Below the pieces are notes generated by a model. The model was not told where the DNA came from and did not search any database. It saw only the letters and a program-made list of their open reading frames with translations. Shown in pieces: positions 43,504 to 52,303 of a stretch of 64,000 bases of DNA. The stretch lies in contig NZ_MDGQ01000003.1 in NCBI RefSeq assembly GCF_001747105.1, forward strand, positions 1,178,001-1,242,000, in the 5' to 3' direction. The first letter of the stretch is position 1, and every line of letters begins with the position of its first letter. A program made the position numbers and the translations under genes. The stretch is from Roseivirga misakiensis. Lineage in GTDB: Bacteria; Bacteroidota; Bacteroidia; Cytophagales; Cyclobacteriaceae.

Positions 43504-45048
43504 ATGAAAAAGATTACTGTATTTTTTGTCTGTCTCTTTATGACAGGCGTTAGCGTATTTGGTTTTCAGAACACAGAAATCGACTATGACGCTATATATA
43601 AGATTAAAGACGAAGGGTTAAATAATAGCCAAGTAATGGATATTGCTTGGAATTTGACCGATCGTATTGGTCCACGGCTTACAGGTTCGGAAGGACTTAA
43701 AAGAGCCTATGATTGGACTTCAGCAGAAATGAAAGAATGGGGCCTCTCCAATGTAAAAGTAGAAGCTTGGGGTGAATTTGGTCCTGGATGGGGCGTCAAG
43801 AAGTCTTACTTAGCAATGACAGCTCCTTATTACCAAGCGTTGATTGGTATACCGAAGGCTTGGACACCTGGCACTGATGGTGAAATTGAGGCTGAAGTAG
43901 TTTATGTAAATATTCAAAACGAATCAGATTTAGCTAAATACAAAGGTAAATTGGCCGGTAAGGTCGTAATGTTACCAACCACAGCTAGTGCAGAAACAAC
44001 CTTTGAAGCGGATGCGCGCAGACTTACCGATGAGCAATTGGACGGTATGATGAGTGCTCGTGTGAGCAATGCCAACAGACAATTTTCAGCAAGGAGAGTA
44101 TCTGATTTTAGAAGAAGGGCGCAATTGCGAAACGCAGCTTACCAGCTCTTTAAAGACGAAGGCGTAAAAATGGTACTAGCAACCAACCGAGGAGGTCAGG
44201 GTACTTTCTTTACTTCAAATGGAGCAAGAAGAGACCCTAATGCACTTCCTGAAATGGAAATTTCTCCAGAACACTATAATAGACTAGTCCGACTTGCTGT
44301 AAAAGGTGAGCCAATCAGAATTGAAGCAGATACTAAAACTGTTTTCCAAAGAGAAGATTTGAAAGGCTATAATGTTTTGGGCGAAATACCAGGTTCTGAT
44401 CCAAAACTGAAGGATGAAGTAGTGATGCTAGGGGCTCACTTGGATTCTTGGTTTGCAGGTACAGGTGCTACCGATAATGCGGCAGGTTCTGCGGTAATGA
44501 TGGAAGTAATGCGAATTCTAAAGGAGTCTAAAATTCCTTTAAAAAGAACGGTTAGAGTCGCGCTTTGGAGTGGTGAAGAGCAAGGTCTTTATGGTTCAAG
44601 AAACTACGTGCAGAACACATTTATGAAAAATGGAAAGCCAAACTCAGCACATGAGAAGTTTTCTGCTTATTACAATATGGATAATGGTACTGGTGCTGTC
44701 AGAGGAATTTACTTACAAAGTAACGAGGCTGTAAGACCAATTTTCCAAGAGTGGTTTAAAGCTTTTGAAGACATGGGTGCAAGCACTGTAACCATTAGAA
44801 ATACTGGTGGAACTGACCACCAAGCTTTTGATGGAATTGGCTTACCAGGGTTTCAGTTTATTCAAGACCCAATTGATTATGGTACTAGAACGCACCACTC
44901 GAATATGGATGTATTTGAGCGTTTGCAAGCGGCTGACTTAAGAAAAAATGCAGTAATCATAGCTACAATGGTTATGCAAACTGCTAATATGGACGAGAAA
45001 ATGCCTAGAAAACCTAAGGTGTTTGAAAGCCTTAATAGAAGCAGATAG
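43504..45048 (+). CDS. Secreted M28 peptidase with PA domain (carboxypeptidase Q-like)
   Basis: 514 residues with a signal peptide. A PA (protease-associated) insert lies around residues 115-270. The M28 catalytic domain has GAHLDSWFAGTGATDNAAGS (His, Asp), WSGEEQGLYGSRNY (Glu), YNMDNGTG (Asp) and RTHHSNMDVF (His). The layout matches plasma glutamate carboxypeptidase/carboxypeptidase Q. It ends just before a strong terminator. Confidence 0.93.
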   Translation: MKKITVFFVCLFMTGVSVFGFQNTEIDYDAIYKIKDEGLNNSQVMDIAWNLTDRIGPRLTGSEGLKRAYDWTSAEMKEWGLSNVKVEAWGEFGPGWGVKKSYLAMTAPYYQALIGIPKAWTPGTDGEIEAEVVYVNIQNESDLAKYKGKLAGKVVMLPTTASAETTFEADARRLTDEQLDGMMSARVSNANRQFSARRVSDFRRRAQLRNAAYQLFKDEGVKMVLATNRGGQGTFFTSNGARRDPNALPEMEISPEHYNRLVRLAVKGEPIRIEADTKTVFQREDLKGYNVLGEIPGSDPKLKDEVVMLGAHLDSWFAGTGATDNAAGSAVMMEVMRILKESKIPLKRTVRVALWSGEEQGLYGSRNYVQNTFMKNGKPNSAHEKFSAYYNMDNGTGAVRGIYLQSNEAVRPIFQEWFKAFEDMGASTVTIRNTGGTDHQAFDGIGLPGFQFIQDPIDYGTRTHHSNMDVFERLQAADLRKNAVIIATMVMQTANMDEKMPRKPKVFESLNRSR

Positions 45049-45075
45049 GCTCAGAAATTAATCGAATGATTTTGG

Positions 45076-45106
45076 AAAGCACCATGTTTAGTCATGGTGC
45101 TTTTTT
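45076..45106 (+). terminator. Intrinsic terminator of the M28 peptidase gene
   Basis: An 11-bp stem (45076-45086 with 45093-45103), a 6-nt loop and a T-run to 45106. The T-run also contains the stop codon (45105-45107) of yjjX on the other strand, so the two gene ends interlock. Confidence 0.88.
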
Positions 45107-45656
45107 AGTATAAATCGGGGTTGATAAATGGTATGAGTGCCAAAACAACCGCTGGTTGATAATAATCGGCACGATTGATTAAATCCTTTGTCAGAATTCC
45201 GACGGCCCCGTTTGACTGTTTTGAATTACTTCTATTAAAGACAATGTCATCGGCCTCACCGAGTTCAATACCTTGCCGAACGAGTTCTTGAATTTTAGGG
45301 GGAAGCTGAAAAGCCGATGTTCTAGCATCTCCGTTAGCGTCTCGAGAAAGGATGTATACCCAAGCGAAGGCTTCCATTTTCTGGGGGCTATCTGTGATCC
45401 CACCTTCAATTCCGACCCAATAATCCGATTCAGGGTAACTGTTTCGTGCGTGATGGCTTCGGTTTTTAGCACCAATCCAAGTCTCTTCATCAGTCATGGG
45501 CTGATCGCTGACGTCGGAAGGAACAGCGGCACCTTCTACAGTGATTTTGTTATCTGGAAATACTTGCTGAAAAGCGTCTTGGGTACACTTTAATTTGACT
45601 GGGTTTTTAGAACCGACTATGACTTTAATTTCGGTTGAGGGCAATGAGTTTCTCAT
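45105..45656 (-). CDS. yjjX: Inosine/xanthosine triphosphatase (DUF84, YjjX family)
   Basis: 183 residues with family features VGSKNPVKLKCTQDAF (phosphate-binding start), TDEETWIGAKNRS, SDYWVGIEGGI and a C-terminal SNGAVGILTKDLINR. YjjX hydrolyses ITP and XTP, removing deaminated purines from the nucleotide pool. Its ATG overlaps the end of the TPR gene by 32 bp, a rather long overlap for a single operon, but no later in-frame ATG keeps the conserved N-terminus. Confidence 0.92.
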   Translation of the reverse strand: MRNSLPSTEIKVIVGSKNPVKLKCTQDAFQQVFPDNKITVEGAAVPSDVSDQPMTDEETWIGAKNRSHHARNSYPESDYWVGIEGGITDSPQKMEAFAWVYILSRDANGDARTSAFQLPPKIQELVRQGIELGEADDIVFNRSNSKQSNGAVGILTKDLINRADYYQPAVVLALIPFINPDLY

Positions 45657-46797
45657 CCATTTTAAGTCTACTATAAAATACAGTTAACGCTTCTTGTACT
45701 TTTTTGTCGCCCTGTTTTACTTCCCACGCTTTCTCCATGTATGGCAAGGCTTTTCTGGTCCAATCATGGCCGATTTCCTCAGTCTCTTTACCAACGATTT
45801 CATATTCCTCGTTGCTCATCAGGTTAATCCGAGTATAAATTCTATTGGCTTGTTCGTTAATCATTACAGCGTAGTTATAATTCGCCGTAAAGTTATCAGG
45901 TGAATTGGCCAAGAAACGTTCGTAGTTCATGGAAGCCTGCTCAAAATAGCTTTCGGATCTTTCAGGCCTACCTTCGGCATAGGCGGTTTTAAAGATTATA
46001 TCAAATAAATCGGCCTGTCTAAGGACCAACTCCATATTACTTGGGTTTCTTTTTACGGCTGTGTTGAGAACAGATTCCGCCTCTTCTAGCTTTCCGATTC
46101 GAATCAATGTTCTGACTTCTTCAATCACATATGGGATATGGTCTGGATAGTTGAATCTTGCATCTTCAACCACATCCAGCAATTCTTCAGGGCTCACTCT
46201 TAAGTTCCTTTTGGCAATGATTAAGCCGTCGTAGGCCTGTTTGCTGAGCACGTCTAAGTCTTTGGCAGCTAGGTAGTTTTCCACCGCCAGTTCGTATTTA
46301 CCAGCATATACTGCGCACAATGCAGTAAAAATAAAGGCACGTGTTTCGGTCGGTTTAGAGATTTTGGACACTAAAAAGGCGTCTATTGCGTCGTTAAACT
46401 TTTGTGCTTGAAATAGCCGTGTACCCTCATTGATCCCATTAGCCCACAGGATTTCAATTTGGTTCTTGGCCAATACTTGAAGGTTACTCTTTCGGGTCGT
46501 GAGCGATAGGGTATTATTGTAGGAATCGACAATAGTGTTGATGAGTTCGCTCGGGTTTTCTTTGAATTTGTTGAGTTGCGGATCTTTGGATTCAAAGATT
46601 TCATGATAAACGCGAGCTTTCATAAACCAAGCTCTCGGATTGTCGCTGATGCCTGGCTGTTCAAAAGCCTCATCGATCGCTGCTTTGGCTTCGACGTAGT
46701 TTTTATCATTCAGCATCGTCGTGGCCACAGATATCAAATCTTGCGAATAGCTATTCGCAGAGAGTAGATAGATGAATATAGAAAGTAAGTGTTTCAA
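45625..46797 (-). CDS. Secreted TPR-repeat protein
   Basis: 390 residues starting at TTG 46797 with a signal peptide immediately after (KHLLSIFIYLLSANSYS). Several tetratricopeptide-type helical pairs are visible (NYVEAKAAIDEAFEQPG, FNDAIDAFLVSKISKP, KLEEAESVLNTAVKRNP, KALPYMEKAWEVKQGD). Such proteins serve as envelope scaffolds; no specific function can be read. Upstream lies a 262-bp spacer with two palindromes. Confidence 0.85.
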   Translation of the reverse strand: MKHLLSIFIYLLSANSYSQDLISVATTMLNDKNYVEAKAAIDEAFEQPGISDNPRAWFMKARVYHEIFESKDPQLNKFKENPSELINTIVDSYNNTLSLTTRKSNLQVLAKNQIEILWANGINEGTRLFQAQKFNDAIDAFLVSKISKPTETRAFIFTALCAVYAGKYELAVENYLAAKDLDVLSKQAYDGLIIAKRNLRVSPEELLDVVEDARFNYPDHIPYVIEEVRTLIRIGKLEEAESVLNTAVKRNPSNMELVLRQADLFDIIFKTAYAEGRPERSESYFEQASMNYERFLANSPDNFTANYNYAVMINEQANRIYTRINLMSNEEYEIVGKETEEIGHDWTRKALPYMEKAWEVKQGDKKVQEALTVFYSRLKMDEKLIALNRN

Positions 46798-46889
46798 TGA
46801 TCCAGCAGCCAGTAACGTGCAAAGTTAGTCTTTTTGACCTACTTTGTAAACAGTCCGATAAAGAATGAGGATTAAATATACCACAGAAA

Positions 46890-46932
46890 ATGTAACTTTT
46901 ACATACATTTTTTTGTGGAACGTCACAAAAAA
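46890..46932. repeat. Two adjacent palindromes upstream of the TPR gene
   Basis: ATGTAA-CTT-TTACAT lies at 46890-46904 and TTTTTTGTG-N6-CACAAAAAA at 46909-46932 (9-bp perfect arms). They are 93-136 bp upstream of the TTG at 46797. Candidate operators or a bidirectional transcript end; no function is known. Confidence 0.5.
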
Positions 46933-47021
46933 CCAATGTGGCCATTGATAATTTTTATGAAAGATTACTGAATATCTTCCAATCGGCAGCTTTATACGTT
47001 GAGAACTGTTGTGGATAATTT

Positions 47022-47052
47022 TTGAAGGGGGCTAGTCAATAGTCCCCTTCAA
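47022..47052. terminator. Strong hairpin just after the BNR-repeat protein gene
   Basis: A 13-bp stem formed by 47022-47034 and 47040-47052 closes a 5-nt loop; it contains one G-U wobble on the plus-strand reading. It is seven bases beyond the stop of the minus-strand gene. A T-run is absent on the minus strand, so it may be a transcript-stabilising stem rather than a classic terminator. Confidence 0.55.
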
Positions 47053-47059
47053 GAACCCT

Positions 47060-50000
47060 TTATTTCCTCCAATTAGGCAAGTTACCCGGCATTTGGAGCG
47101 CTAGATTGCCTTTGAATTTTTCATCCATTTTCTCAAAATCTTGTCGCAGTGACTTGACTTTAGCAAGGATCGGCGTAAACTCATCGGCAGCAACATCATA
47201 ATTTCTTTTTGATGTACCTGGTACATTAGAAGTTGAACCAAAAGTATCGAATATCGCATTTTGTGCTCTTTGTGCAGTGCTGTACTCAGCATCAATGTCA
47301 AGCCTACCCAGCACTGGGTCTCCATTGATATCCATTCTCACAGAATTCAGTTGCCTTTCAAGCGCCAAGATTTCCTTGAAAAGACTATTAGCTGTTTCAG
47401 CGGGATAAGTCTTGGATGCTGCTTTGTACTGTTGAATCTTGGTGTTCAAATTACGCAAGACACTCTGTGTAGCATTGATGGCATTGACAAGCTTGATGGC
47501 TTTCTTTTTGAAAGCGGCCATTTCTCCCCAATTCTCGGCAGGAATAGTTCGATTATTAAGTTCACTCACTTCGAATTCCACGGGTGGATGAATTTGGCTT
47601 AATTCTCCTTTCACGTTTTTGCTCATGGTGACAGTATAGGTGCCCGGCACCACGAAAATATTAGAAGAAGATAAGCTCTGACTTTGATTGGCTTGTCTTT
47701 CATTTACCTGCCCAAAACTCATGTAAGTCATATCCCATACGACTTGGTTCATGCCCTTGTTTAAGCCTGTTCTCAACTCACTTACAACGTCACCTGCCTG
47801 ATCCTTAATCGTAAATAGCAAGAACGAGGGAAGCTCATCTTGTTCTGCCTTATATGCCTCGACTGTTGGGTAAGGGATGGCGTCATTATTCTTGAAGGCT
47901 TCTCTTTCTTTTTTCTGTCTTTCTGATTTTAAAGACGTGGTTCCTTCTTTGAGCCAGTATTTGATAACGGCTCCTTTTTGAGGGTTAGGGGAGGTGTGAA
48001 ACATTTCACCTTGAAACCCTTTCTGCGGAGAACCAAGACTTCCTAGAGGAGTCCAAGTATTAAACATATAAGCCTTCTTGATATCAAATATATGAGCCTC
48101 TTTTTCAGTGACTTTTTCAGCTAGTTCTCTCAAAGCACTGTAATTGTCCAGTATGTAAAATCCTCTGCCAAAAGAAGCGACGGCCAAATCATTTTCGCGT
48201 TCTTGAATAGCCAGATCCCTTACATTGATCGTTGGTATACCCGATTTCAAAGCTGTCCAGCTGTCCCCACCATTAATGGAAACATGAACACCATACTCTG
48301 TTCCTGCAAATAGGATATCTGCATTTTTATGATCTTGTTCTAAGGCGTATACCGCCCCTTCTGGCAAGTTATTGCTGATGTTTTTCCAACTTTGTCCCTT
48401 ATCATTACTCACATAAACATAAGGGGTAAAATCACCACTTTTGTGGTTATTGAAGGCTGCATAAACAGTGTTAACGTCATATTTGGAAGCAATCAAGTCA
48501 TAGACGTAAGTGTTTTCAGGCACCTCTGGAAATCGATTAATCTGGCGCCAGTTTTTACCATCGTCTTCTGTAATGCTAATTTGTCCATCATCTGAACCGA
48601 CATAGATTAGTCCTGCTTGAAGTCTAGATTCATCTAGTGAAACAGCTGCGCCATATCTTGACGTAGAACCATTTTTTGCCACGGCATCCATTGGCCAAAT
48701 TTTACCCATAACGGGTAGTAGGTTTCGGTCAATATCCTGATCTAACTCACCACTGATCACTTCCCAAGAATCTCCTCGGTCTGTACTTTTAAAGAGCTTA
48801 TTTGCCGCATAGTATAAGGTTTTATGATCATGAGGACTAACCATTAATGGTGCATCCCAGTTGAAATTATAGGCTTTTTCTCCTTTTCTAGGCCTTGGTA
48901 TGATCGCTACACCTTCACCACTTTGTCGATCGAAACGTGTAAGTCCACCATTTTGATACTGAGCATAAACTATGTTATCGTCCACAGGATCAGGAACTGA
49001 TTCAAAACCGTCGCCTCCCTGGGTTACAATCCAATCGCTGCTGACAATACCATGTTGGCTCACTGTTTGAGATGGACCGTGTAAACTATAATTGTCCTGT
49101 GTTCCGCCCATTACATTGTAAAAAGGCTCGGCATTATCCACAGACACTTTGTAAAATTGAGTAACAGGAAGGTTTGTAAAGAACTTCCATGTTTTTCCCT
49201 GGTCAAACGATTCATAAACGCCACCGTCGCAGCCTTGTAATATGTGGTGATTATTATTTGGGTCAATCCACAAGGCGTGGTTATCCCAGTGTTTGCTTTG
49301 CTCTCCAAGGTTGTTGAAAGTTTTTCCACCATCTACTGTGAAAGATGTGAAAGTATTGAGAAGGTAAACTCTGTTTTCATCTACTGGGTCTGCCACAATC
49401 TCTTGGTAGTAGTTACCGCTAGAGGAGGTACCACTCATTTTTTGCCATGATGCTGCACGATTGGTGCTCTTGTAGAAACCCCCTTGTCCGTTTTGTGCTT
49501 CTACAACAGCGTAAATGATTTCTGGGTTGGCAGGAGAGATCGCCATACCAATTCTCCCTTTGTCAACACCTGGTAAACCGCTATTTGCCTTTTCCCAAGT
49601 GGCTCCAGCGTCTTTAGACTTATAAATACCTGACTCTGGCCCGCCGCCAAGGTAGGTCCATTGTCTTCTTCTTCTTTGATGCGCAGTGGCATAAAGGACG
49701 TCAGGGTTTCTTGGATCAATATGAACTTCATTGACACCAGTGTGTTCGCTAATTTCTAATACTTTATCCCATGTTTTACCCCCATCAGTAGTTTTATAAA
49801 GGCCTCTGTCTCCACCGGCACTCCATAGAGGTCCTGTGGCAGCCACATAAACGACATCGGAGTTTCTTGGGTCTATCTTAATCATACCGATATGCTCTGA
49901 CTTTTCTAAGCCAACTTTTTTGAAAGAGGCACCTCCGTTAACGGATTTATAGAGGCCATCGCCATAGGAGACAGATCTTTGGTTGTTATTTTCTCCTGTT

Positions 50001-50368
50001 CCTACCCAAATGACATTCGAGTTATTTGGGTCCATCGCTAGAGAACCGATGGAATAGCTTCCATAATTATCAAAAATAGGCTTGAAAGTGGTTCCGGCAT
50101 TTGTAGTTTTCCAAACACCACCAGCTGCTGCTGCTACATAAAATTCGCTTGAATTATTCGGGTTTACAGCGATATCAGCGATTCGGCCCGACGTTAAGGC
50201 TGGTCCAATGCTTCTAAACTTTAAGCTACCAAGGGAGATACCTTTTAGAGGGTCTACTACTTCAGTCTTGTCTTGCTTTTTGTTTTTCTTTCGCTGTGCC
50301 GATGCCTCATGACCAAATAGAGATAAAATCATAAGGAGGGAAAGGAAGAGGGAATAGTGTTTTTTCAT
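47060..50368 (-). CDS. Large secreted BNR/sortilin-type beta-propeller protein
   Basis: 1102 residues from ATG 50368 (MKKHYSLFLSLLMILSLFGHEASA signal peptide); the frame to 50401 adds a hydrophilic extension. About 750 residues of BNR/Asp-box repeats (SxDxGxTW-like, for example TNAGTTFKPIF, TTDGGKTWDKVL, SKDAGATWEKA, STDRGDSWEVI, SINGGDSWTAL) form one or two propellers. A beta-sandwich and a helical C-terminal region follow. It is related to sortilin/VPS10-type and WD40/YVTN/BNR families often called glycosyl hydrolases, though no sialidase active site is evident. Confidence 0.9.
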   Translation of the reverse strand: MKKHYSLFLSLLMILSLFGHEASAQRKKNKKQDKTEVVDPLKGISLGSLKFRSIGPALTSGRIADIAVNPNNSSEFYVAAAAGGVWKTTNAGTTFKPIFDNYGSYSIGSLAMDPNNSNVIWVGTGENNNQRSVSYGDGLYKSVNGGASFKKVGLEKSEHIGMIKIDPRNSDVVYVAATGPLWSAGGDRGLYKTTDGGKTWDKVLEISEHTGVNEVHIDPRNPDVLYATAHQRRRRQWTYLGGGPESGIYKSKDAGATWEKANSGLPGVDKGRIGMAISPANPEIIYAVVEAQNGQGGFYKSTNRAASWQKMSGTSSSGNYYQEIVADPVDENRVYLLNTFTSFTVDGGKTFNNLGEQSKHWDNHALWIDPNNNHHILQGCDGGVYESFDQGKTWKFFTNLPVTQFYKVSVDNAEPFYNVMGGTQDNYSLHGPSQTVSQHGIVSSDWIVTQGGDGFESVPDPVDDNIVYAQYQNGGLTRFDRQSGEGVAIIPRPRKGEKAYNFNWDAPLMVSPHDHKTLYYAANKLFKSTDRGDSWEVISGELDQDIDRNLLPVMGKIWPMDAVAKNGSTSRYGAAVSLDESRLQAGLIYVGSDDGQISITEDDGKNWRQINRFPEVPENTYVYDLIASKYDVNTVYAAFNNHKSGDFTPYVYVSNDKGQSWKNISNNLPEGAVYALEQDHKNADILFAGTEYGVHVSINGGDSWTALKSGIPTINVRDLAIQERENDLAVASFGRGFYILDNYSALRELAEKVTEKEAHIFDIKKAYMFNTWTPLGSLGSPQKGFQGEMFHTSPNPQKGAVIKYWLKEGTTSLKSERQKKEREAFKNNDAIPYPTVEAYKAEQDELPSFLLFTIKDQAGDVVSELRTGLNKGMNQVVWDMTYMSFGQVNERQANQSQSLSSSNIFVVPGTYTVTMSKNVKGELSQIHPPVEFEVSELNNRTIPAENWGEMAAFKKKAIKLVNAINATQSVLRNLNTKIQQYKAASKTYPAETANSLFKEILALERQLNSVRMDINGDPVLGRLDIDAEYSTAQRAQNAIFDTFGSTSNVPGTSKRNYDVAADEFTPILAKVKSLRQDFEKMDEKFKGNLALQMPGNLPNWRK

Positions 50369-50442
50369 GGCTTTTCTTTTTGACGAAGGAATATAAATCA
50401 AATACTAGAGATTGAGTAATCGTCTTCCGTCAATGGCCATAA

Positions 50443-50569
50443 AAAAAGGGCCAATTTCGAATTTTTGTGACTCGTCTCTTCTCATTTATGAGAAGTTTAG
50501 ATTGGTTCAACAATCTAAAAATTACCTATTCAGGTAATTACGAGACACTTAGCCGAAACAGCCCTTTTT
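50443..50569 (-). ncRNA. Nested inverted-repeat structured RNA element after rng (candidate)
   Basis: Immediately after the rng stop codon lies a 127-nt element. Outer arms 50443-50451/50561-50569 (9 bp), inner arms 50455-50459/50554-50558 (5 bp) and 50467-50475/50540-50548 (9 bp, one mismatch) close three perfect, directly adjacent hairpins: 50478-50495 (7 bp, TTTA loop), 50496-50519 (9 bp, 6-nt loop) and 50520-50539 (8 bp, 4-nt loop). Read on the minus strand it ends in seven Ts. It resembles a four-way junction on a long stem. It may be the rng terminator, an RNase-resistant 3' element or a small RNA; the pairing was done by eye. Confidence 0.6.
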
Positions 50570-50571
50570 CT

Positions 50572-52128
50572 CTATGCTTTCAGTTCTATTTCCTCACCCT
50601 GCTTATTATAGAATGTATAATCAGAGAGCCCGAGGGAACTGTCTTTTTCAATTTTTACCCAGGTATGGAATTTTCTATACCACTGCCACCTTTTTGAGAA
50701 GATGCCTTGTGTAAAATATGCTTGTAAGAAAGGGTGAACAGCAATGGTTACTCCTTTCTCATTTTGAGTACTTAAAATGTATTCCATGTTCTTCTCGATT
50801 TGATCAGAAACAAGGATTGTTGCACTTACTTTACCAGTACCTCCACAAGTAGGGCAAACCTCTCGTGTAGCGATACTCAATTCAGGCCTGACACGCTGAC
50901 GCGTGATTTGCATTAAACCGAATTTTGTAAGTGGGAGTATCGTGTTTTTAGCACGATCTTCAGACATGATTTCACGCATGAATTGATAAAGCTGCTTTTT
51001 GTTTTCAGCTTTTCTCATATCTATGAAATCAATGACGATGATACCGCCCATATCTCGCAACCTGAGTTGACGAGCTACTTCTTTGGCAGCCTCCATATTG
51101 ACCATCATCGCTGTGGCTTCTTGATCTTCGCCAGCATTGGATTTGTTTCCACTGTTGACGTCAATTACGTGAAGCGCTTCAGTATGCTCAATGATCAAAT
51201 AGCCACCTTTCGGTAAACTGACAGATTTGCCAAATAATGACTTCATCTGCTTTTCTATGCCGAATGATTCGAAGATCTTAGCCTTACCATTGTAGAGTTT
51301 GGCTATTTTCTCCTTTTCTGGAGCGATTTTCTGAATGAAGCTTTTTATCTCTTCATGGATTTCCTTGTCGTCTGATACAACACTGTCGAAAGACTCATTT
51401 AAGATATCTCTTAACAAGGAAGAAGCTCTGCTTACCTCACCGATTACCTTATCTCTTGGGTTTAGTTGATGGAGTCTTTTCATTCCATCGATCCAAGTGT
51501 CGTGAAGGTTCCGGAGGTCTTTATCGAGTTCGCCTACGTTTTTTGTTTTCGCAACCGTTCTGATAATTACGCCAAAATTCTCTGGCTTGATAGACGATAT
51601 AAGACGCAATAATCTTTTGCGCTCTTCACCATCCGTTATTTTTTTCGAAACGTTAATAGCATTTGAAAAAGGCACTAAAACCATGTAGCGCCCCGCTATT
51701 GATAACTCACAAGTGAGTCGCGGCCCTTTTGTAGAAATCGGTTCTTTGACAACCTGAACAAGTATCTTTTGTCCCTTTGTCAAGACTTGGCTCATTTTGC
51801 CAAGCTTATTAATGTCATTCTCGTTCTTGAATTTACCTAGGCCACCAGTATTGTGTTTGTTGGTTAGCGCCTGCTTGGTATACTTGTTAAGCGACTTTAT
51901 CTGCGGACCAAGGTCCAAATAATGCAGAAAAGCATCTTTTTCGTATCCAATATCAACGAACGCGGCATTTAAGCCAGGTACAATTTTCTTTACTGTACCA
52001 AGATATATGTCACCGACTTTGAACTTACTTTCATCATTGTCGTGATGAAATTCGACTAAGTTCTTGTTTTTAAGAAGGGCTATACGACATCCACTTTGAG
52101 TTGAATTGATAATTAATTCATTACTCAA
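50572..52128 (-). CDS. rng: Ribonuclease E/G family endoribonuclease
   Basis: 518 residues: S1 RNA-binding region (GDIYLGTVKKIVPGLNAAFVDIG), RNase E/G core with metal-binding Asp in VIDVNSGN and IIVIDFIDM, and the Zn-link CPTCGGTG that joins protomers. It lacks the long E. coli RNase E scaffold tail, so it is RNase G-like. It would process rRNA and decay mRNA. The start codon is TTG (52128). It follows the mS38-like gene by 65 bp across a hairpin and is followed at once by the nested structured element. Confidence 0.96.
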   Translation of the reverse strand: MSNELIINSTQSGCRIALLKNKNLVEFHHDNDESKFKVGDIYLGTVKKIVPGLNAAFVDIGYEKDAFLHYLDLGPQIKSLNKYTKQALTNKHNTGGLGKFKNENDINKLGKMSQVLTKGQKILVQVVKEPISTKGPRLTCELSIAGRYMVLVPFSNAINVSKKITDGEERKRLLRLISSIKPENFGVIIRTVAKTKNVGELDKDLRNLHDTWIDGMKRLHQLNPRDKVIGEVSRASSLLRDILNESFDSVVSDDKEIHEEIKSFIQKIAPEKEKIAKLYNGKAKIFESFGIEKQMKSLFGKSVSLPKGGYLIIEHTEALHVIDVNSGNKSNAGEDQEATAMMVNMEAAKEVARQLRLRDMGGIIVIDFIDMRKAENKKQLYQFMREIMSEDRAKNTILPLTKFGLMQITRQRVRPELSIATREVCPTCGGTGKVSATILVSDQIEKNMEYILSTQNEKGVTIAVHPFLQAYFTQGIFSKRWQWYRKFHTWVKIEKDSSLGLSDYTFYNKQGEEIELKA

Positions 52129-52174
52129 TGGGATAATATTTTATGTGAAAAAAGAACTAAAAAATGTGTATAGC

Positions 52175-52209
52175 ACATAAGAAGAAGCTAAAATTACTTC
52201 TTCTTATGT
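52175..52209 (-). promoter_or_regulatory. 13-bp hairpin spanning the mS38-like stop codon, ahead of rng
   Basis: Arms 52175-52187 and 52197-52209 pair perfectly around a 9-nt loop that contains the mS38-like stop codon. A run of six Ts on the minus strand (52159-52164) follows ten bases after the stem. It may end or attenuate transcription before rng, or serve as a processing site in the rng leader. Confidence 0.6.
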
Positions 52210-52283
52210 CTGTTCTTTCTTAGTCTTTTCTTTCTCTTGTGAGTAGAGATCTTATGTCTTTTTCTTTTTTTACCGCAAGGCAT
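52194..52283 (-). CDS. mS38 / COX24-domain-like small ribosomal protein (29 aa)
   Basis: ATG 52283 to TAA 52194-52196 encodes MPCGKKRKRHKISTHKRKKR followed by LRKNRHKKK: 29 residues, nearly all basic. This matches the Bacteroidota AURKAIP1/COX24-domain small proteins related to mitochondrial ribosomal mS38, so it is probably a ribosome component. Its 3' codons form one arm of the hairpin before rng. The short length explains why gene finders often skip it. Confidence 0.8.
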   Translation of the reverse strand: MPCGKKRKRHKISTHKRKKRLRKNRHKKK

Positions 52284-52303
52284 AACAATAATTTTTTAAT
52301 GTT

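Noticed and set aside
46909-46932. TGTG-N6-CACA palindrome as a CRP site
   Set aside because: A CRP site needs TGTGA-N6-TCACA, so spacing between the half-sites is two bases too short.
47060-50368. Sialidase or glycosyl hydrolase function for the BNR protein
   Set aside because: Asp-box repeats are present, but the arginine triad and nucleophile tyrosine of sialidases cannot be placed, so only the fold is claimed.
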